Of a stretch of 64,000 bases of DNA, positions 30,280 to 40,006 are shown one piece after another. Source of the stretch: Shewanella chilikensis (lineage in GTDB: Bacteria; Pseudomonadota; Gammaproteobacteria; Enterobacterales; Shewanellaceae); assembly GCF_002836945.1 (NCBI RefSeq), contig NZ_NIJM01000006.1, forward strand, positions 1 to 64,000, given 5' to 3'. A model generated the notes under the pieces. That model ran no database searches. It was not told the origin of the DNA and saw only the letters and a list, made by a program, of their open reading frames with translations. The position numbers were made by a program, and so were the translations under genes. Each line of letters starts with the position of its first letter. Position 1 is the first letter of the stretch.

Positions 30280-32499
30280 TCACGTCACTAAGTTATCGGG
30301 CCGGGCAAGCTGTGGATACAGCGCCGCTGTGGCCAGTGGGACCCTGTGGCTGATGAGTCGAGCCAGGGCCTTGAGTAATGCTTTGTTGTCGGCGGCGCCG
30401 CTATGTTTGCGATCGCAGCCAAAGGCCTTGATATCGCTGGAGAGCTGTTTTCCGGCCATCGCCTGAATAATGCTGCTGGTTTGGCTGTCGGCGCCGACCT
30501 CCAGAAACAGTTGCGCGCCATGTTTTCGGGCTCTTTGCAGCAGCGACTCCACATTGAGTGGCTGGCTGAAACAAGTCGCTATGGTCTCGGCTATCTGCTT
30601 GCGCTCAAGCCTGGCAGGTTTGAGCGGCTGCTCGCTGCCGGCGCTGATATAGACGGGCTGCGGCTGTTCAAGCTCGCCCGAGAGTGGCCTGTCATAAAAG
30701 GTGGTCAATTCTGGCTTTACACGCAGGGCCGCCGGTGTGTGCATGGCGGTGACCCGGTTGGCGGCAACGCCGCGTTTGCCAAGGGCCTTTATCAGTGCCC
30801 GGCACTGAGCCTCATCCCCGGCCAGCACGCAGCTAGGCCCCTGACGTATGGCGAGGTAGACCCGCGAGTAAGCCGGGTTTTGCAATAATGGCGTGATGCT
30901 GCCTGTATCAATGCGCAGCAGAAAACTGTTCCAGCAGATGGCATCTCTGGCATCGAGTTGCCACTCCTGGCGCACGGCTGTGAGCGCGCCCGAGATCTGC
31001 TCTGAGAAAATCCGGCTTTCCAGCGTAGGTTTAACCAAAGCAAAAGGCTTGTCCCAGACGCCATTGGCGGCAAACATGGCCGCTTCGCCCATGGAGTAGC
31101 CGATGGCAAAGGCTGGGCGGAGCTTGAACTCCCGCCGCAGTATCTGCGTCAGCAGCACACTGGCGCCGACCCCGGCAACGGCCTGCTCGGCGAGTGTCAT
31201 TGTTGGCGCCGGACTGGGTGCGGCCTCTCCTTTATCGCTCAAGGCTGTTTCATTGGAAGCATCGCTCAAGGCTGCTGGCAGCAGAGTGGATAGGGCGACA
31301 TTTTCGGCTGTTGCTGCGGCCTCAAAATCGGCATAACTCTTGGGGAAGGCCTGCTTTAAGGCGCCGAGCATGCCATGGTAAGCCGTGCCGACACCCGGGT
31401 AGACAAAGCAGAGGCGAGCAGGGCCCAGCGGCTGGGCGCAAAAAACGCTGCCATTTGGCGTAATAAGCTCAAGCTCTGGCAGTTCGGTCAAAGACGTTAT
31501 TTTTTGAAGCTGACCCAGGAGCAATTCGCTCTCGGCAATAAGCTCGGTGGCATCTCGGCCAATAAGCACCAGCGAATAGTATTCGCCGCCCTCGGGCGCT
31601 GTGCCTGAAAAGCTCTGCTCCAGGGTTTTTAATTCATCCGTCAGCCAGCGCGCCAGAGCATGAGTGCTCATCGATTGGCTCAGGCGACTTTGGGCCTGCT
31701 GCAGCGCAGTTTGCGCCTCACTGAGCAGAGTCTTTGGGCTGGCAATCAAGGTCAGCGGTAAAAGCCAGGGCGCTCCTTGGGGGCAAAGGCCAGAGCTTGA
31801 TTCTTTTCCAGAAGCCAAGCCGCTCACACAAAAGCTGCTCACGCAAGAGTCGCTCAGGGCTGTTTTATCATAAGAGCCGCTCAAGGCTGTTTCATCGCAA
31901 GAGTCGCTCAAGGCTGTTTCATCGCAATAACCGCTCAAGGCTGTGCCTTGGCTGAGGATCAGCGCCATAGCCGGGGAGTTACTGGCCAGCGCCAGAGACT
32001 TGCCTTGAAAAGGCAACCCCGCCATTTTCTGCGCCAGGCGCCGCTTGGCAAATGCCTCCAGTTGCAGGCATAACGGCTCAAGCTGCAATGGTTGCTCCAG
32101 AAACAGAGTGTCCCTTTCCTCAACCTCTGGGCGTTTTGCCTGCTGCCAGGCCTGCTTAAGAAGCTGCTGCGGCTTGTGAGCGCCATGGCTTAAGGCCTGC
32201 AGCAAGGCTTGCGGATGCAGTCTTGCTTGCGCCGCATCGACTGCGCTTAGCAGCAATAGCCGCTGCTTTGATGGCAGCACCAGGCTCAGGCTTGCCCCGG
32301 CCTTGACTTCGGCCACCAGCCAAGGCCAGTCGGGAACCTGATTACTATCAAACGCGATAGTGCGCAAGGCAGCCCTAAGCTTGGGCGCCAGGCTTTGCTC
32401 CTCTTCGACCAGGCACAGTGCCAGCCGCAGCGGCTTTTCGGCCGCAGACTCAGCTGGCTTTACTTCAATGTGAGGCATAGGGCCTATCGCTTTGCTCAA
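30280..32499 (-). CDS. pfaB: PfaB, acyltransferase subunit of the PUFA synthase
   Basis: A 739-residue subunit whose C-terminal part is an acyltransferase with the active Ser in AFAIGYSMGEAAMF (about residue 467). In known systems PfaB influences which PUFA is made. The N-terminal part is a weakly conserved region related to KS-like folds. Two linker regions carry a nine-residue repeat with ALSD/ALSG and Cys/Asp (see repeat entries). The start given is TTG, overlapping the pfaA stop by 4 bp; an ATG at 32476-32478 (MPHIEVKP) is an alternative. Part of the minus-strand pfa operon. Confidence 0.92.
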   Translation of the reverse strand: MSKAIGPMPHIEVKPAESAAEKPLRLALCLVEEEQSLAPKLRAALRTIAFDSNQVPDWPWLVAEVKAGASLSLVLPSKQRLLLLSAVDAAQARLHPQALLQALSHGAHKPQQLLKQAWQQAKRPEVEERDTLFLEQPLQLEPLCLQLEAFAKRRLAQKMAGLPFQGKSLALASNSPAMALILSQGTALSGYCDETALSDSCDETALSGSYDKTALSDSCVSSFCVSGLASGKESSSGLCPQGAPWLLPLTLIASPKTLLSEAQTALQQAQSRLSQSMSTHALARWLTDELKTLEQSFSGTAPEGGEYYSLVLIGRDATELIAESELLLGQLQKITSLTELPELELITPNGSVFCAQPLGPARLCFVYPGVGTAYHGMLGALKQAFPKSYADFEAAATAENVALSTLLPAALSDASNETALSDKGEAAPSPAPTMTLAEQAVAGVGASVLLTQILRREFKLRPAFAIGYSMGEAAMFAANGVWDKPFALVKPTLESRIFSEQISGALTAVRQEWQLDARDAICWNSFLLRIDTGSITPLLQNPAYSRVYLAIRQGPSCVLAGDEAQCRALIKALGKRGVAANRVTAMHTPAALRVKPELTTFYDRPLSGELEQPQPVYISAGSEQPLKPARLERKQIAETIATCFSQPLNVESLLQRARKHGAQLFLEVGADSQTSSIIQAMAGKQLSSDIKAFGCDRKHSGAADNKALLKALARLISHRVPLATAALYPQLARPDNLVT
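31232..31285 (-). repeat. Two copies of the pfaB 27 bp minisatellite (second site)
   Basis: Two 27 bp units at 31232-31258 and 31259-31285 share the core tcgctcaaggctg with the cluster near 31.9 kb; the first unit shares 19 bp running through ttcat. They encode AALSDASNE/TALSDKGE just upstream of the acyltransferase domain. Confidence 0.8.
31847..31954 (-). repeat. Four tandem 27 bp units within pfaB
   Basis: Four consecutive 27 bp units (31847, 31874, 31901, 31928) with core tcgctcaaggctgtttcat encode nine-residue repeats of the type TALSDSCDE. The two central units differ at one base by eye. Reading frame is kept, so copy number can vary without disrupting pfaB. Confidence 0.9.
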
Positions 32500-35400
32500 G
32501 GCCTTTCTCTATTACCTGTGGCGGCCTTGGCCGGTTCAAAGGCGGCATTGAGCCCCTTGCTAATGGTGACCTTGGCATTTTCCAGCCCGGTTTGCAGCAG
32601 GCCCTCGGCGTTGAACAGGGCCAGATCGGCGCTGAGCTGACGGCTGGAGTGCTTGGTCACCTGCAGGCGAATAAGGCCGGTGTCATTTTCAGGCAGCAGG
32701 GCGTTTTGCCAGAGCGCCGCCAGTGAGGAGGGCAGGCTGGCGGCATCGTATTTGAGCCGGGCCCAGATCAACATGGCCTGCAGCAGTGCGTCTTGCTGGA
32801 TCAGGGCGCGATCTTCGCTCGATGCGGCATCCGGTAGCTGGTATCGGCAGCTAAGCCCTTGGTCATCAAACTGCAGTACCTCAGTAATGGCCTGCAGCTG
32901 CGGGCCATGGAACAGGGCGCCGCTGTGATAAAACTTACTGCCTTGACGCACTTGGAGCTCACCTTCGCCTATCTCAGTCAAAGAAACATGCGCCAGTGGC
33001 TGACTGGCATGCTGCGGCATTAACGGCTGCTGGATTAACGGCTGCTGTATTAACGGCAGTAAGGTCGCCTGGTACTGAGGCCGCTCATCACAGCTGATGC
33101 TCGCCTGCAGCTCGCCGTCGGTTCCCAGAGTCAGGCTGAGCTGCAATCGCTTTTCATCACTGTCAAATACCACGCCTTTGAGCAGCTTATAGTCCACGGC
33201 GCGCCAATCGCCGCCAAAGAGGCTCTGGGCACATTGCAGCATCCACTGGAGCGCGCAGACAGTCGGCCATACCGGATTGCCACCTATGCAGTGATCTTCC
33301 AGCAGCGCCAGATCCTGGCGCTTGATACTGCGACTCAGGATTTGGGGGCTAGCTTGGGTCTCCAGCGTATCAGTGTGGTTCAGGCCTTGTTTGTCCCCCG
33401 GGCCTTGCATGCTGGAGCCAATCAACAACTGCGGCTCTGAGCGGGCCAGAATCGCCTCGGCAAACAGCTTGGCACCGGCTTCCCTTGGGATCACATAAAC
33501 GCCGCGGGACTCAAACATCTGCTTCAGCGCCGCGTTGACCATGCCGCCATCCCAGGGGCCCCAGTTGAAACTGATCACTCGGGTGGTCGGCAACTCATGA
33601 TGTAGCCGATGAGCGGTTTTATTGAGAATTTCATTGGCCATGGCGTAGTCGCTCTGGCCTGTGTTGCCGTAGAAACCGGCGGCGGAGGAAAACAGCGCCA
33701 ACAGTTTTAAGTGCTCGGCGGCCTTTTTGTTTAGTGCCAAGGCTCTGAGCAAGGCGGAGAGGCCGCCAACCTTGGTGCCTGTAACCAATTCGAGTTCGGC
33801 GAGGGTCTTGTCGGCGATGTGTTTATCGGCCAACACCCCGGCGCCGTGAATCAGCCCGCTGATAGGCGCCAATGCCTGAATGGGCGCCAGTGTGGACGCG
33901 ACCGCATCCGGGTTACTGACATCCAGACTCAGGTATTCGGCGCTGGCACCTATGGCCTCAAAGCGCTTGAGCGCTGCGTGAATTTCCAGCGCGTTGACAA
34001 GAGGTTTTATCAGGGCTTCCACTTCCTTGGGCGAGGGCTTTTGCCCCTTGGCCAATAGCGCGGTGATTGCGGCCGCTTTTAGCTGACCGCTCTCAAGCCC
34101 TTGGGCCCAATCGGGGAATGCTTCCAATGCCAAGGCCTTGCTGCGACCGGCGAGAATAAAGTGACTGCCACTTTGGCGGGCCAGCGCCAGGGCACAGTCC
34201 AGGGTGACGCCTTTTGCGCCCCCGGTCACCAGTATTTTATCTGAACTATCGAGCCTGCATGGCGCCATGCCTGTATCGGCAGCAATCTGGTCATAGGCCG
34301 AAGTCGCTACCAGGGTCACTCTGCCGGCGGCGCTTTTGCCCCACTCCAATGGATCCTGACTAGGGCTGTAGAGCGCATCCATGACTTGCGAGGCCAGCGC
34401 CGAGGCATCTAGCTCAGGAGCAAGATCCAACGCGCGGCAATGCACCTGAGGCCATTCCTGCGCCAGGGTCTTGGTTAAGCCAAACAGGGCGCTCTGATTC
34501 AATTCACAGGGCTGACCGCTGAAACCCAGCTGACCATCCATGCGCGCCACAGTGATAAAGGCGCGGCGGCCTTTTGTCGGCGTTTGCCAGGCTGGGCTCA
34601 AATGCTTGGCGAACAGGAAGCTCAGTTGTACCTGAGTCTTGGCCGTGATGTTGAGCGGCATCAACTCTTCGAGTTGTTCCTGCGGCAGTTGTGGCTGCAG
34701 ATGGATATAGATGGCCACTTGCTGTTTGAGCCCGGCGATGAGCGCCTTGACTCCGGCATCATCATTGCTGGCCAGAGTCAGGATTGGCAGCTTGCTGTCC
34801 AGCGCCGATTGCGAATCGGTTGCCGCCGGGCGCACCAGAGTGACACTGATGCCACTGTCTGTCAGTTTCTTGGCCAGGACACCGGCATTGTGGCCGTCAT
34901 CGAGCAGCAGCGCACAGCTGTTCGCGGCAAACAGAGCCTCGGCGCTTGCGCCTGAGAATCTATCTGCCGCCGGCAGCTTTTTTAGGCTGACTCCCGAATG
35001 GGGCGGCAAGGCCACACTCGGCTGAGTGTTTGGCGTCTCATAGGTTTGGGTTAGCGGCTCGGCTGCATGCTCAGCGTTTGAGCCGGCAAAACAATCTATG
35101 ATCTGCCCCAAGGTGCGGCATTCGCTTAAGCTTGCGGCGTCCAGCTGTGGCAGCTCAGGCAGTTTGTCTTGCACTGTGCCGAGAATTTCTACCCGCTTGA
35201 TGGAGTCGATACCGAGGTCGGCCTCCATATCCATCCCCAGCTCGAGCATTTCGGCCGGGTAGCCGGTCTTGTCGGCCACTACCTGCAGCATGATTGCCGT
35301 GACATCACTAGCTGTGTTTGATTGAGCTGTGTTTGACTGGGCAGGGCTCGGCTGAATTGGCTCAGGCTGCACACTGGCGTTCACACCGGCGCTTTGCTGT

Positions 35401-38400
35401 AGATAATCGACTATCTGCCCCAGGGTGCGGCATTCGCTTAGAGTTGCGGCATCCAATTGTGGCAAGTTGGGCAGTTGATCTTGCACTGTGCCGAGAATTT
35501 CCACCCGCTTGATGGAATCGATACCGAGATCGGCTTCCATATCCATTCCCAGCTCGAGCATTTCTGTGGGGTAGCCGGTTTTGTCGGCCACCACTTGCAA
35601 CATCAGCTCTTCGACACCTGTGCTTGGCTTGGCTGTGGTTATGGCTATGGTTGGGACAGGAGCTGGAGCTTGAGGCCGGCTTTGTAGCACTTGGCTGGGT
35701 TGCTGTGGCGTGCTTGCTGCTTTGACTGGCGCTGCGGCGTGAGTTAAAGGCGCTGCAGCCTGGACGGGCACTGGCACAGACACTGCTACTGCTTGGGCCT
35801 GCTCTATCTTGGGCAATACAGCATTGGTCAACACAGAATTTGGTAACACAGCACCGCCCTGAAGTTGTTGCAACAACTGCTGGGCGCCGAGATTTTGCGA
35901 CTGAATAAAGTCGTTGTGGATCTTTAAAGTCTCGGCCTGGTGCTGGTGGAACATGGCCAGGGTCTGATTGAGGCTGTCAGGAATCGCTTTGCCGGCCGTC
36001 GCCAGTTTTACTTGCTCTGCGAGCAGTTGCTGCACACTGTTGCCATATTGCAGTGGGATATTCAGAAACTGCTGATGCAGCTCGGCCAACTGTTGCTGGG
36101 CGCTGAAAAACTGCTGTAATCCGCTGCCGCTGTTTGCTGGGAGGCCGTTTGCAGCTTGTGGCGCTGTAGCTTGGCTCGGTTGACTCGGGTTCTGGCTTGC
36201 GACCGCTACTGGGATCTCGACTATTTTTTCCACGACTTTCTCGACTATTTTTGTCTGTTGACTGACCCGGCCCTCTTTGAGTGAGGCCGCCATCTTCTGG
36301 GCGGTCGCCGGGCTGATATAGTTACTGGCACCGAGCTTGATAGTCATCGGTGAGGCCTTGTGTTTGGCCTGGGTTTGTACGGCGCGATAGGCATCGGGAT
36401 CTGTCAGAGGCAGGCCCGCCAATGCCAGGCTGAGCAGGGCTTGCTTCAGCTCAGTGTCGGCGGCCAGGGAATCGATACAGCTTGGGCTGTCCAGCGACAG
36501 GAACAGGCATTCGGCGGCGCGATCGCCCAAGGTGGCTTGTGCCAACCTGGCCAGGGTGTTTTTCGGGCCAAACTCGACAAATATTCTGGCGCCGTCCCGG
36601 TACATGCTCTCTATCTGCTCACTGAAGCGCACCTGCTTGAGCATATGCTGCTCCAGGTTGGCTCTGAGGCTTTCGGCATCCTGTGCCAGCTTGTCACCTG
36701 TGGCATTGACATACAGAGGCGTTTTCGCATCGCTCAAGCCCTGGTGGGCAATCGCCTCGGCAAAGGGTTGCTGCGCATGGGCCACCAGCGGAGTGTGGAA
36801 GGCACCGGATACCGGCAGCGCTATGGCGCGCAAACCTGCCTCGTTCAGCTTGAGGTTGAGCCGGGTCACCGCTTCACTCGCGCCGGCAATCACAAGCTGA
36901 ACCGGGCTGTTGATATTGGCTATCTGCACCTCGGGTTCAGTCTGCAGCAGCTGCTCGAGAGTATTGCGCTCAGCGGCCGAGGGCAGAATAACGGCGCTCA
37001 TGGCGCCCGGGTCTTTATCTTCGGGGACGCTGGCCATGGCATCGCCACGGGCGAAGGCCAGCGCGTAATAGCTCTCACGGCTCAAGGCACCAGCGGCGCG
37101 CAGCGCCGACAGCTCACCAAAGCTGTGACCGGCCAGCATATCTGCCTGGAATCCGGCCTGACAAAGCAGAGTGAACTGTCCCATGCCGAGGGCGCCGATG
37201 GCGCTTTGGGCAAAGCGGGTATTGGCCAGTGCCAGTTCATCCTCTTTGTTGGCCTGGGGCGTGAATTTGGCTATCGGGAACACCCGCGCCGACAAGGGGC
37301 CCATGCCGTACTTATCGGCTACGCCCTGGCGGGAAAACTCTCGGTCGGCGGCGGCAAATTCGGCGCGAAGCTCGGGATAGAGCTGGGTTAGCCCAGAGCC
37401 CATCTGTAGATACTGACTGCCTTGACCGGCAAACAGGGCGGCGGTCTTGGCCTCAGTCAAAGGTGCGCTGCGGTACTCGACTCCCTGCTGTTGCCAACGG
37501 GTTTGCGGCTGTTCTTCCGCCGTGCTTTGCAGCTTGTTCAAGGCCTGTTGCAGTTTTTGCTGCAGCTCTATGGTGTCGCAGGCAAGCAGTCCCAGCCTGG
37601 GGCCTTGTACCTGTGTCTGGCTGCCGAGGCGATAGGGCGCACATAGGGTTTCAAGGTCGCCATGGGCATCTGACTCCAGCGTCTTGAGCAGAGCGGTTAT
37701 CTCTTGCTCCAGCGCCGGTTTGTCCGGAGCGCAAAACAGCAGCGGCAAAGGCGTGCGTCTCAGGCGAGAGGGTTGCTTGGGTAATTCGGGGCTGTGCTCT
37801 TCCAATACCAGGTGGAAGTTGGTGCCACCAAAGCCAAAGGAGCTGACGGCGGCGCGCCTCGGTGTACCGTCGGTTCTTGGCATCCAGGGGCGGGTTTGAG
37901 TGTTGAGATAGAAGGGCGATTGCTCCACTGCCATCTTGGGATTGGGCTGCTTTACATTGATGGTGGGCGGCAACACCTTGTGGTGCAGCGCCAAAGCCGC
38001 CTTGATCACCCCGGCAGTGCCGGCGGTCGACTTGGTATGGCCCACCTGGGACTTGATTGAACCCAGCGCAATGTGCTGCAGCTCAGGATTATCCTGGCTC
38101 ATTACGGCGTTGAGGCCGCTGAATTCGGCCACATCACCGGCGGCCGTACCTGTGCCGTGGGCTTCCATCAGGCCCAGAGTATGGGGCGGGAACCCGGCAT
38201 CATCGTAGGCCCGCTGCAGCGCCTTGGCCTGGCCTTCGGGGCGCGGCGCGTAAATGCTCTTGAACTTGCCGTCGCTGGAGGCGCCAACCCCTTTGATCAC
38301 CGCATAGATGCGGTCACCGTCGCGCTCGGCATCATCCAGGCGTTTTAGCGCCACCATGCCTATGCCTTCGCCTATCATCATGCCGCGGGAGTCGGCGTCG

Positions 38401-39224
38401 AACGGCTTTATCTGCTCGTCGCTGGTAAAGGCCGGGGTCTTGGAGAAGCTCATGTACATATAGGCGGAGTTGTCGGTGCAGACGCCTCCGGTGAGCATCA
38501 TATCGCTGCGGCCTTCGGTCAGCTCGGTGAGCGCCATCCGCATTGCCGCCAGCGAGCCGGCACAGGCGGCATCGACCACACAGTTCATGCCGCCGAGATC
38601 GAAACGGTTGGCAATCCGACCGGCGATAACATTGCCGAGTGACCCAGGGAAGGAGTTTTCCTCCCAATGTATATATTGATCCTGGAACTTGCGGATCAGC
38701 ATTTCGCTGTCCTGCTCACTGACGCCACTCTCGCGGAACACCTTTTTCAGCACAGGGTATTGCAGCCTGGCATTGAGGCTTTGGCTGATTTTCTGGCCAC
38801 CGCCAATCCCCAAGGTGATGCCGATGCGGTCGCGATCATAGTCCGAGCCTTCATCGATACCTGCATCCTCCAACACCTCTTTGGCTACCACCAGCGACAG
38901 CAGCTGCGAGGTGTCGGTCAGTTCGAGGATATTGGGCGGCAGACCAAACTCCATCGGGTTGAAATCCACTTCCGGGATAAAGCCGCCGCGCTTGCAGTAA
39001 CTCTTGTCGGCGGCTTTCTTGTCGGGGTCAAAATAGTCTGCCACTTGCCAGCGGTCGGCGGGCACTTGGGTGATGGCATCTATCTTGTCGCAGATCAGAT
39101 CCCAAAACTGGTTCAGATAACGGCTGCCGGCAAACAGGCTCGCCATGCCGACTATGGCAATCGGTGTGTCTTTCAGCCTTTTGTTGAGGCGTTTGTCTAT
39201 CTGAGAGGCTTGTTCTTGGCTCAT
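32496..39224 (-). CDS. pfaA: PfaA, PUFA synthase subunit (KS-AT-ACP-ACP-KR-DH)
   Basis: A 2242-residue multidomain subunit. Order: ketosynthase (about 20-480, active Cys in VVDAACAGSLAAMR near 217), malonyl transferase (about 600-890, AGHSFGELSAL, Ser near 702), an Ala/Pro/Gln-rich linker, then two ACP domains. The ACP serines are at residues 1237 and 1341 in DLGIDSIKR. A ketoreductase follows (ILVTGGAKGVTLDCALAL near 1667) and a C-terminal dehydratase-like hotdog region (about 1990-2230). Known PfaA proteins usually have more ACPs and are longer. ATG start overlapping the pfaR stop, with GGAG upstream. Confidence 0.96.
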   Translation of the reverse strand: MSQEQASQIDKRLNKRLKDTPIAIVGMASLFAGSRYLNQFWDLICDKIDAITQVPADRWQVADYFDPDKKAADKSYCKRGGFIPEVDFNPMEFGLPPNILELTDTSQLLSLVVAKEVLEDAGIDEGSDYDRDRIGITLGIGGGQKISQSLNARLQYPVLKKVFRESGVSEQDSEMLIRKFQDQYIHWEENSFPGSLGNVIAGRIANRFDLGGMNCVVDAACAGSLAAMRMALTELTEGRSDMMLTGGVCTDNSAYMYMSFSKTPAFTSDEQIKPFDADSRGMMIGEGIGMVALKRLDDAERDGDRIYAVIKGVGASSDGKFKSIYAPRPEGQAKALQRAYDDAGFPPHTLGLMEAHGTGTAAGDVAEFSGLNAVMSQDNPELQHIALGSIKSQVGHTKSTAGTAGVIKAALALHHKVLPPTINVKQPNPKMAVEQSPFYLNTQTRPWMPRTDGTPRRAAVSSFGFGGTNFHLVLEEHSPELPKQPSRLRRTPLPLLFCAPDKPALEQEITALLKTLESDAHGDLETLCAPYRLGSQTQVQGPRLGLLACDTIELQQKLQQALNKLQSTAEEQPQTRWQQQGVEYRSAPLTEAKTAALFAGQGSQYLQMGSGLTQLYPELRAEFAAADREFSRQGVADKYGMGPLSARVFPIAKFTPQANKEDELALANTRFAQSAIGALGMGQFTLLCQAGFQADMLAGHSFGELSALRAAGALSRESYYALAFARGDAMASVPEDKDPGAMSAVILPSAAERNTLEQLLQTEPEVQIANINSPVQLVIAGASEAVTRLNLKLNEAGLRAIALPVSGAFHTPLVAHAQQPFAEAIAHQGLSDAKTPLYVNATGDKLAQDAESLRANLEQHMLKQVRFSEQIESMYRDGARIFVEFGPKNTLARLAQATLGDRAAECLFLSLDSPSCIDSLAADTELKQALLSLALAGLPLTDPDAYRAVQTQAKHKASPMTIKLGASNYISPATAQKMAASLKEGRVSQQTKIVEKVVEKIVEIPVAVASQNPSQPSQATAPQAANGLPANSGSGLQQFFSAQQQLAELHQQFLNIPLQYGNSVQQLLAEQVKLATAGKAIPDSLNQTLAMFHQHQAETLKIHNDFIQSQNLGAQQLLQQLQGGAVLPNSVLTNAVLPKIEQAQAVAVSVPVPVQAAAPLTHAAAPVKAASTPQQPSQVLQSRPQAPAPVPTIAITTAKPSTGVEELMLQVVADKTGYPTEMLELGMDMEADLGIDSIKRVEILGTVQDQLPNLPQLDAATLSECRTLGQIVDYLQQSAGVNASVQPEPIQPSPAQSNTAQSNTASDVTAIMLQVVADKTGYPAEMLELGMDMEADLGIDSIKRVEILGTVQDKLPELPQLDAASLSECRTLGQIIDCFAGSNAEHAAEPLTQTYETPNTQPSVALPPHSGVSLKKLPAADRFSGASAEALFAANSCALLLDDGHNAGVLAKKLTDSGISVTLVRPAATDSQSALDSKLPILTLASNDDAGVKALIAGLKQQVAIYIHLQPQLPQEQLEELMPLNITAKTQVQLSFLFAKHLSPAWQTPTKGRRAFITVARMDGQLGFSGQPCELNQSALFGLTKTLAQEWPQVHCRALDLAPELDASALASQVMDALYSPSQDPLEWGKSAAGRVTLVATSAYDQIAADTGMAPCRLDSSDKILVTGGAKGVTLDCALALARQSGSHFILAGRSKALALEAFPDWAQGLESGQLKAAAITALLAKGQKPSPKEVEALIKPLVNALEIHAALKRFEAIGASAEYLSLDVSNPDAVASTLAPIQALAPISGLIHGAGVLADKHIADKTLAELELVTGTKVGGLSALLRALALNKKAAEHLKLLALFSSAAGFYGNTGQSDYAMANEILNKTAHRLHHELPTTRVISFNWGPWDGGMVNAALKQMFESRGVYVIPREAGAKLFAEAILARSEPQLLIGSSMQGPGDKQGLNHTDTLETQASPQILSRSIKRQDLALLEDHCIGGNPVWPTVCALQWMLQCAQSLFGGDWRAVDYKLLKGVVFDSDEKRLQLSLTLGTDGELQASISCDERPQYQATLLPLIQQPLIQQPLMPQHASQPLAHVSLTEIGEGELQVRQGSKFYHSGALFHGPQLQAITEVLQFDDQGLSCRYQLPDAASSEDRALIQQDALLQAMLIWARLKYDAASLPSSLAALWQNALLPENDTGLIRLQVTKHSSRQLSADLALFNAEGLLQTGLENAKVTISKGLNAAFEPAKAATGNRERP
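35097..35630 (-). repeat. Two tandem ACP-coding repeats in pfaA (312 bp period)
   Basis: The two ACP domains are encoded by near-identical DNA blocks 312 bp (104 codons) apart, measured between the equivalent bases at 35199 and 35511 around the DSIKR motif. Such direct repeats can expand or contract by recombination. Confidence 0.85.
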
Positions 39225-40006
39225 TGAGCATCTCCATTGGTGGCTGCAAGTTGCGGCCTGGGTTTGCGCCCTGCCTTGGCGGCAGAGGGAAACCTGGACT
39301 GGAAAATATGATAGTTGCGTACCAGCAAGCGGCGCAGGGCAAACGGGGCGCGCTTGAGGACGTAGGCTATGTAGCGGTCGGCGGCGTGGGTGTCGTCATC
39401 CTGATAGATGTCGACATAGACCCAGCCGCTGACGGGATCCATCCCTATGAGTACCGAATGGGTCTGTTGGCCAATGGGAATACTCATGGCTTCGACCTGA
39501 ACCACAGTGTGTTCATCGGTACTGGGCAGCATCAACGCATCGGCAAGCGTTTGGCTGTTGAGGGTGTAGGTTTGCATCTTGCTGCCGCTGTAGACCGGCA
39601 GTTTATTGAAGTGTTTCGGCGGCAGCGAGTGCGCGGCATCGATATTGTCGAGCCGGGATGCGCCGTGGCGTTTCAGACAGCGGGCCAGCCCGGAGCGCGA
39701 AACATGGGGATTGATAAATTCCTGGGTGACTTGCAACAACCTGTCCAGCGGCAGCTTGAGCTGCCAGCGCAGCCCGACAACCACATACTCCTGAATATCG
39801 CTCAGAGTGGTATTCAGATGATGCGGGGTGTGGGATTGATCCTGGGTCGACTCGCGTTTACGCCACTTGCGAACGGTTGCTTCACTGATATTCAGTAACC
39901 GTGCCAGTTGGCTGACATTGAGCTCCGACTCCTGGATAAAGCGGCGCATTTCCGGGGTGGTGGTGGCATTACGATGACGCCGTTTTCCGGTTTGAGTTTG
40001 CTTCAT
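39221..40006 (-). CDS. pfaR: PfaR, regulator of the pfa operon (transposase-derived fold)
   Basis: A 261-residue regulator; PfaR activates the pfa genes in Photobacterium. The N-terminal part has a helix-turn-helix (ELNVSQLARLLNISEATVRKWRKRE, about residues 25-50), followed by INPHVSRSGLARCLKRHG. The whole sequence resembles IS481-family transposases, including a degraded DDE region (VLIGMDPVSGWVYVDIYQ). The ATG at 40004-40006 was chosen over an upstream TTG at 40063. The stop overlaps the pfaA start as ATGA, implying coupled translation. Confidence 0.85.
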   Translation of the reverse strand: MKQTQTGKRRHRNATTTPEMRRFIQESELNVSQLARLLNISEATVRKWRKRESTQDQSHTPHHLNTTLSDIQEYVVVGLRWQLKLPLDRLLQVTQEFINPHVSRSGLARCLKRHGASRLDNIDAAHSLPPKHFNKLPVYSGSKMQTYTLNSQTLADALMLPSTDEHTVVQVEAMSIPIGQQTHSVLIGMDPVSGWVYVDIYQDDDTHAADRYIAYVLKRAPFALRRLLVRNYHIFQSRFPSAAKAGRKPRPQLAATNGDAQ

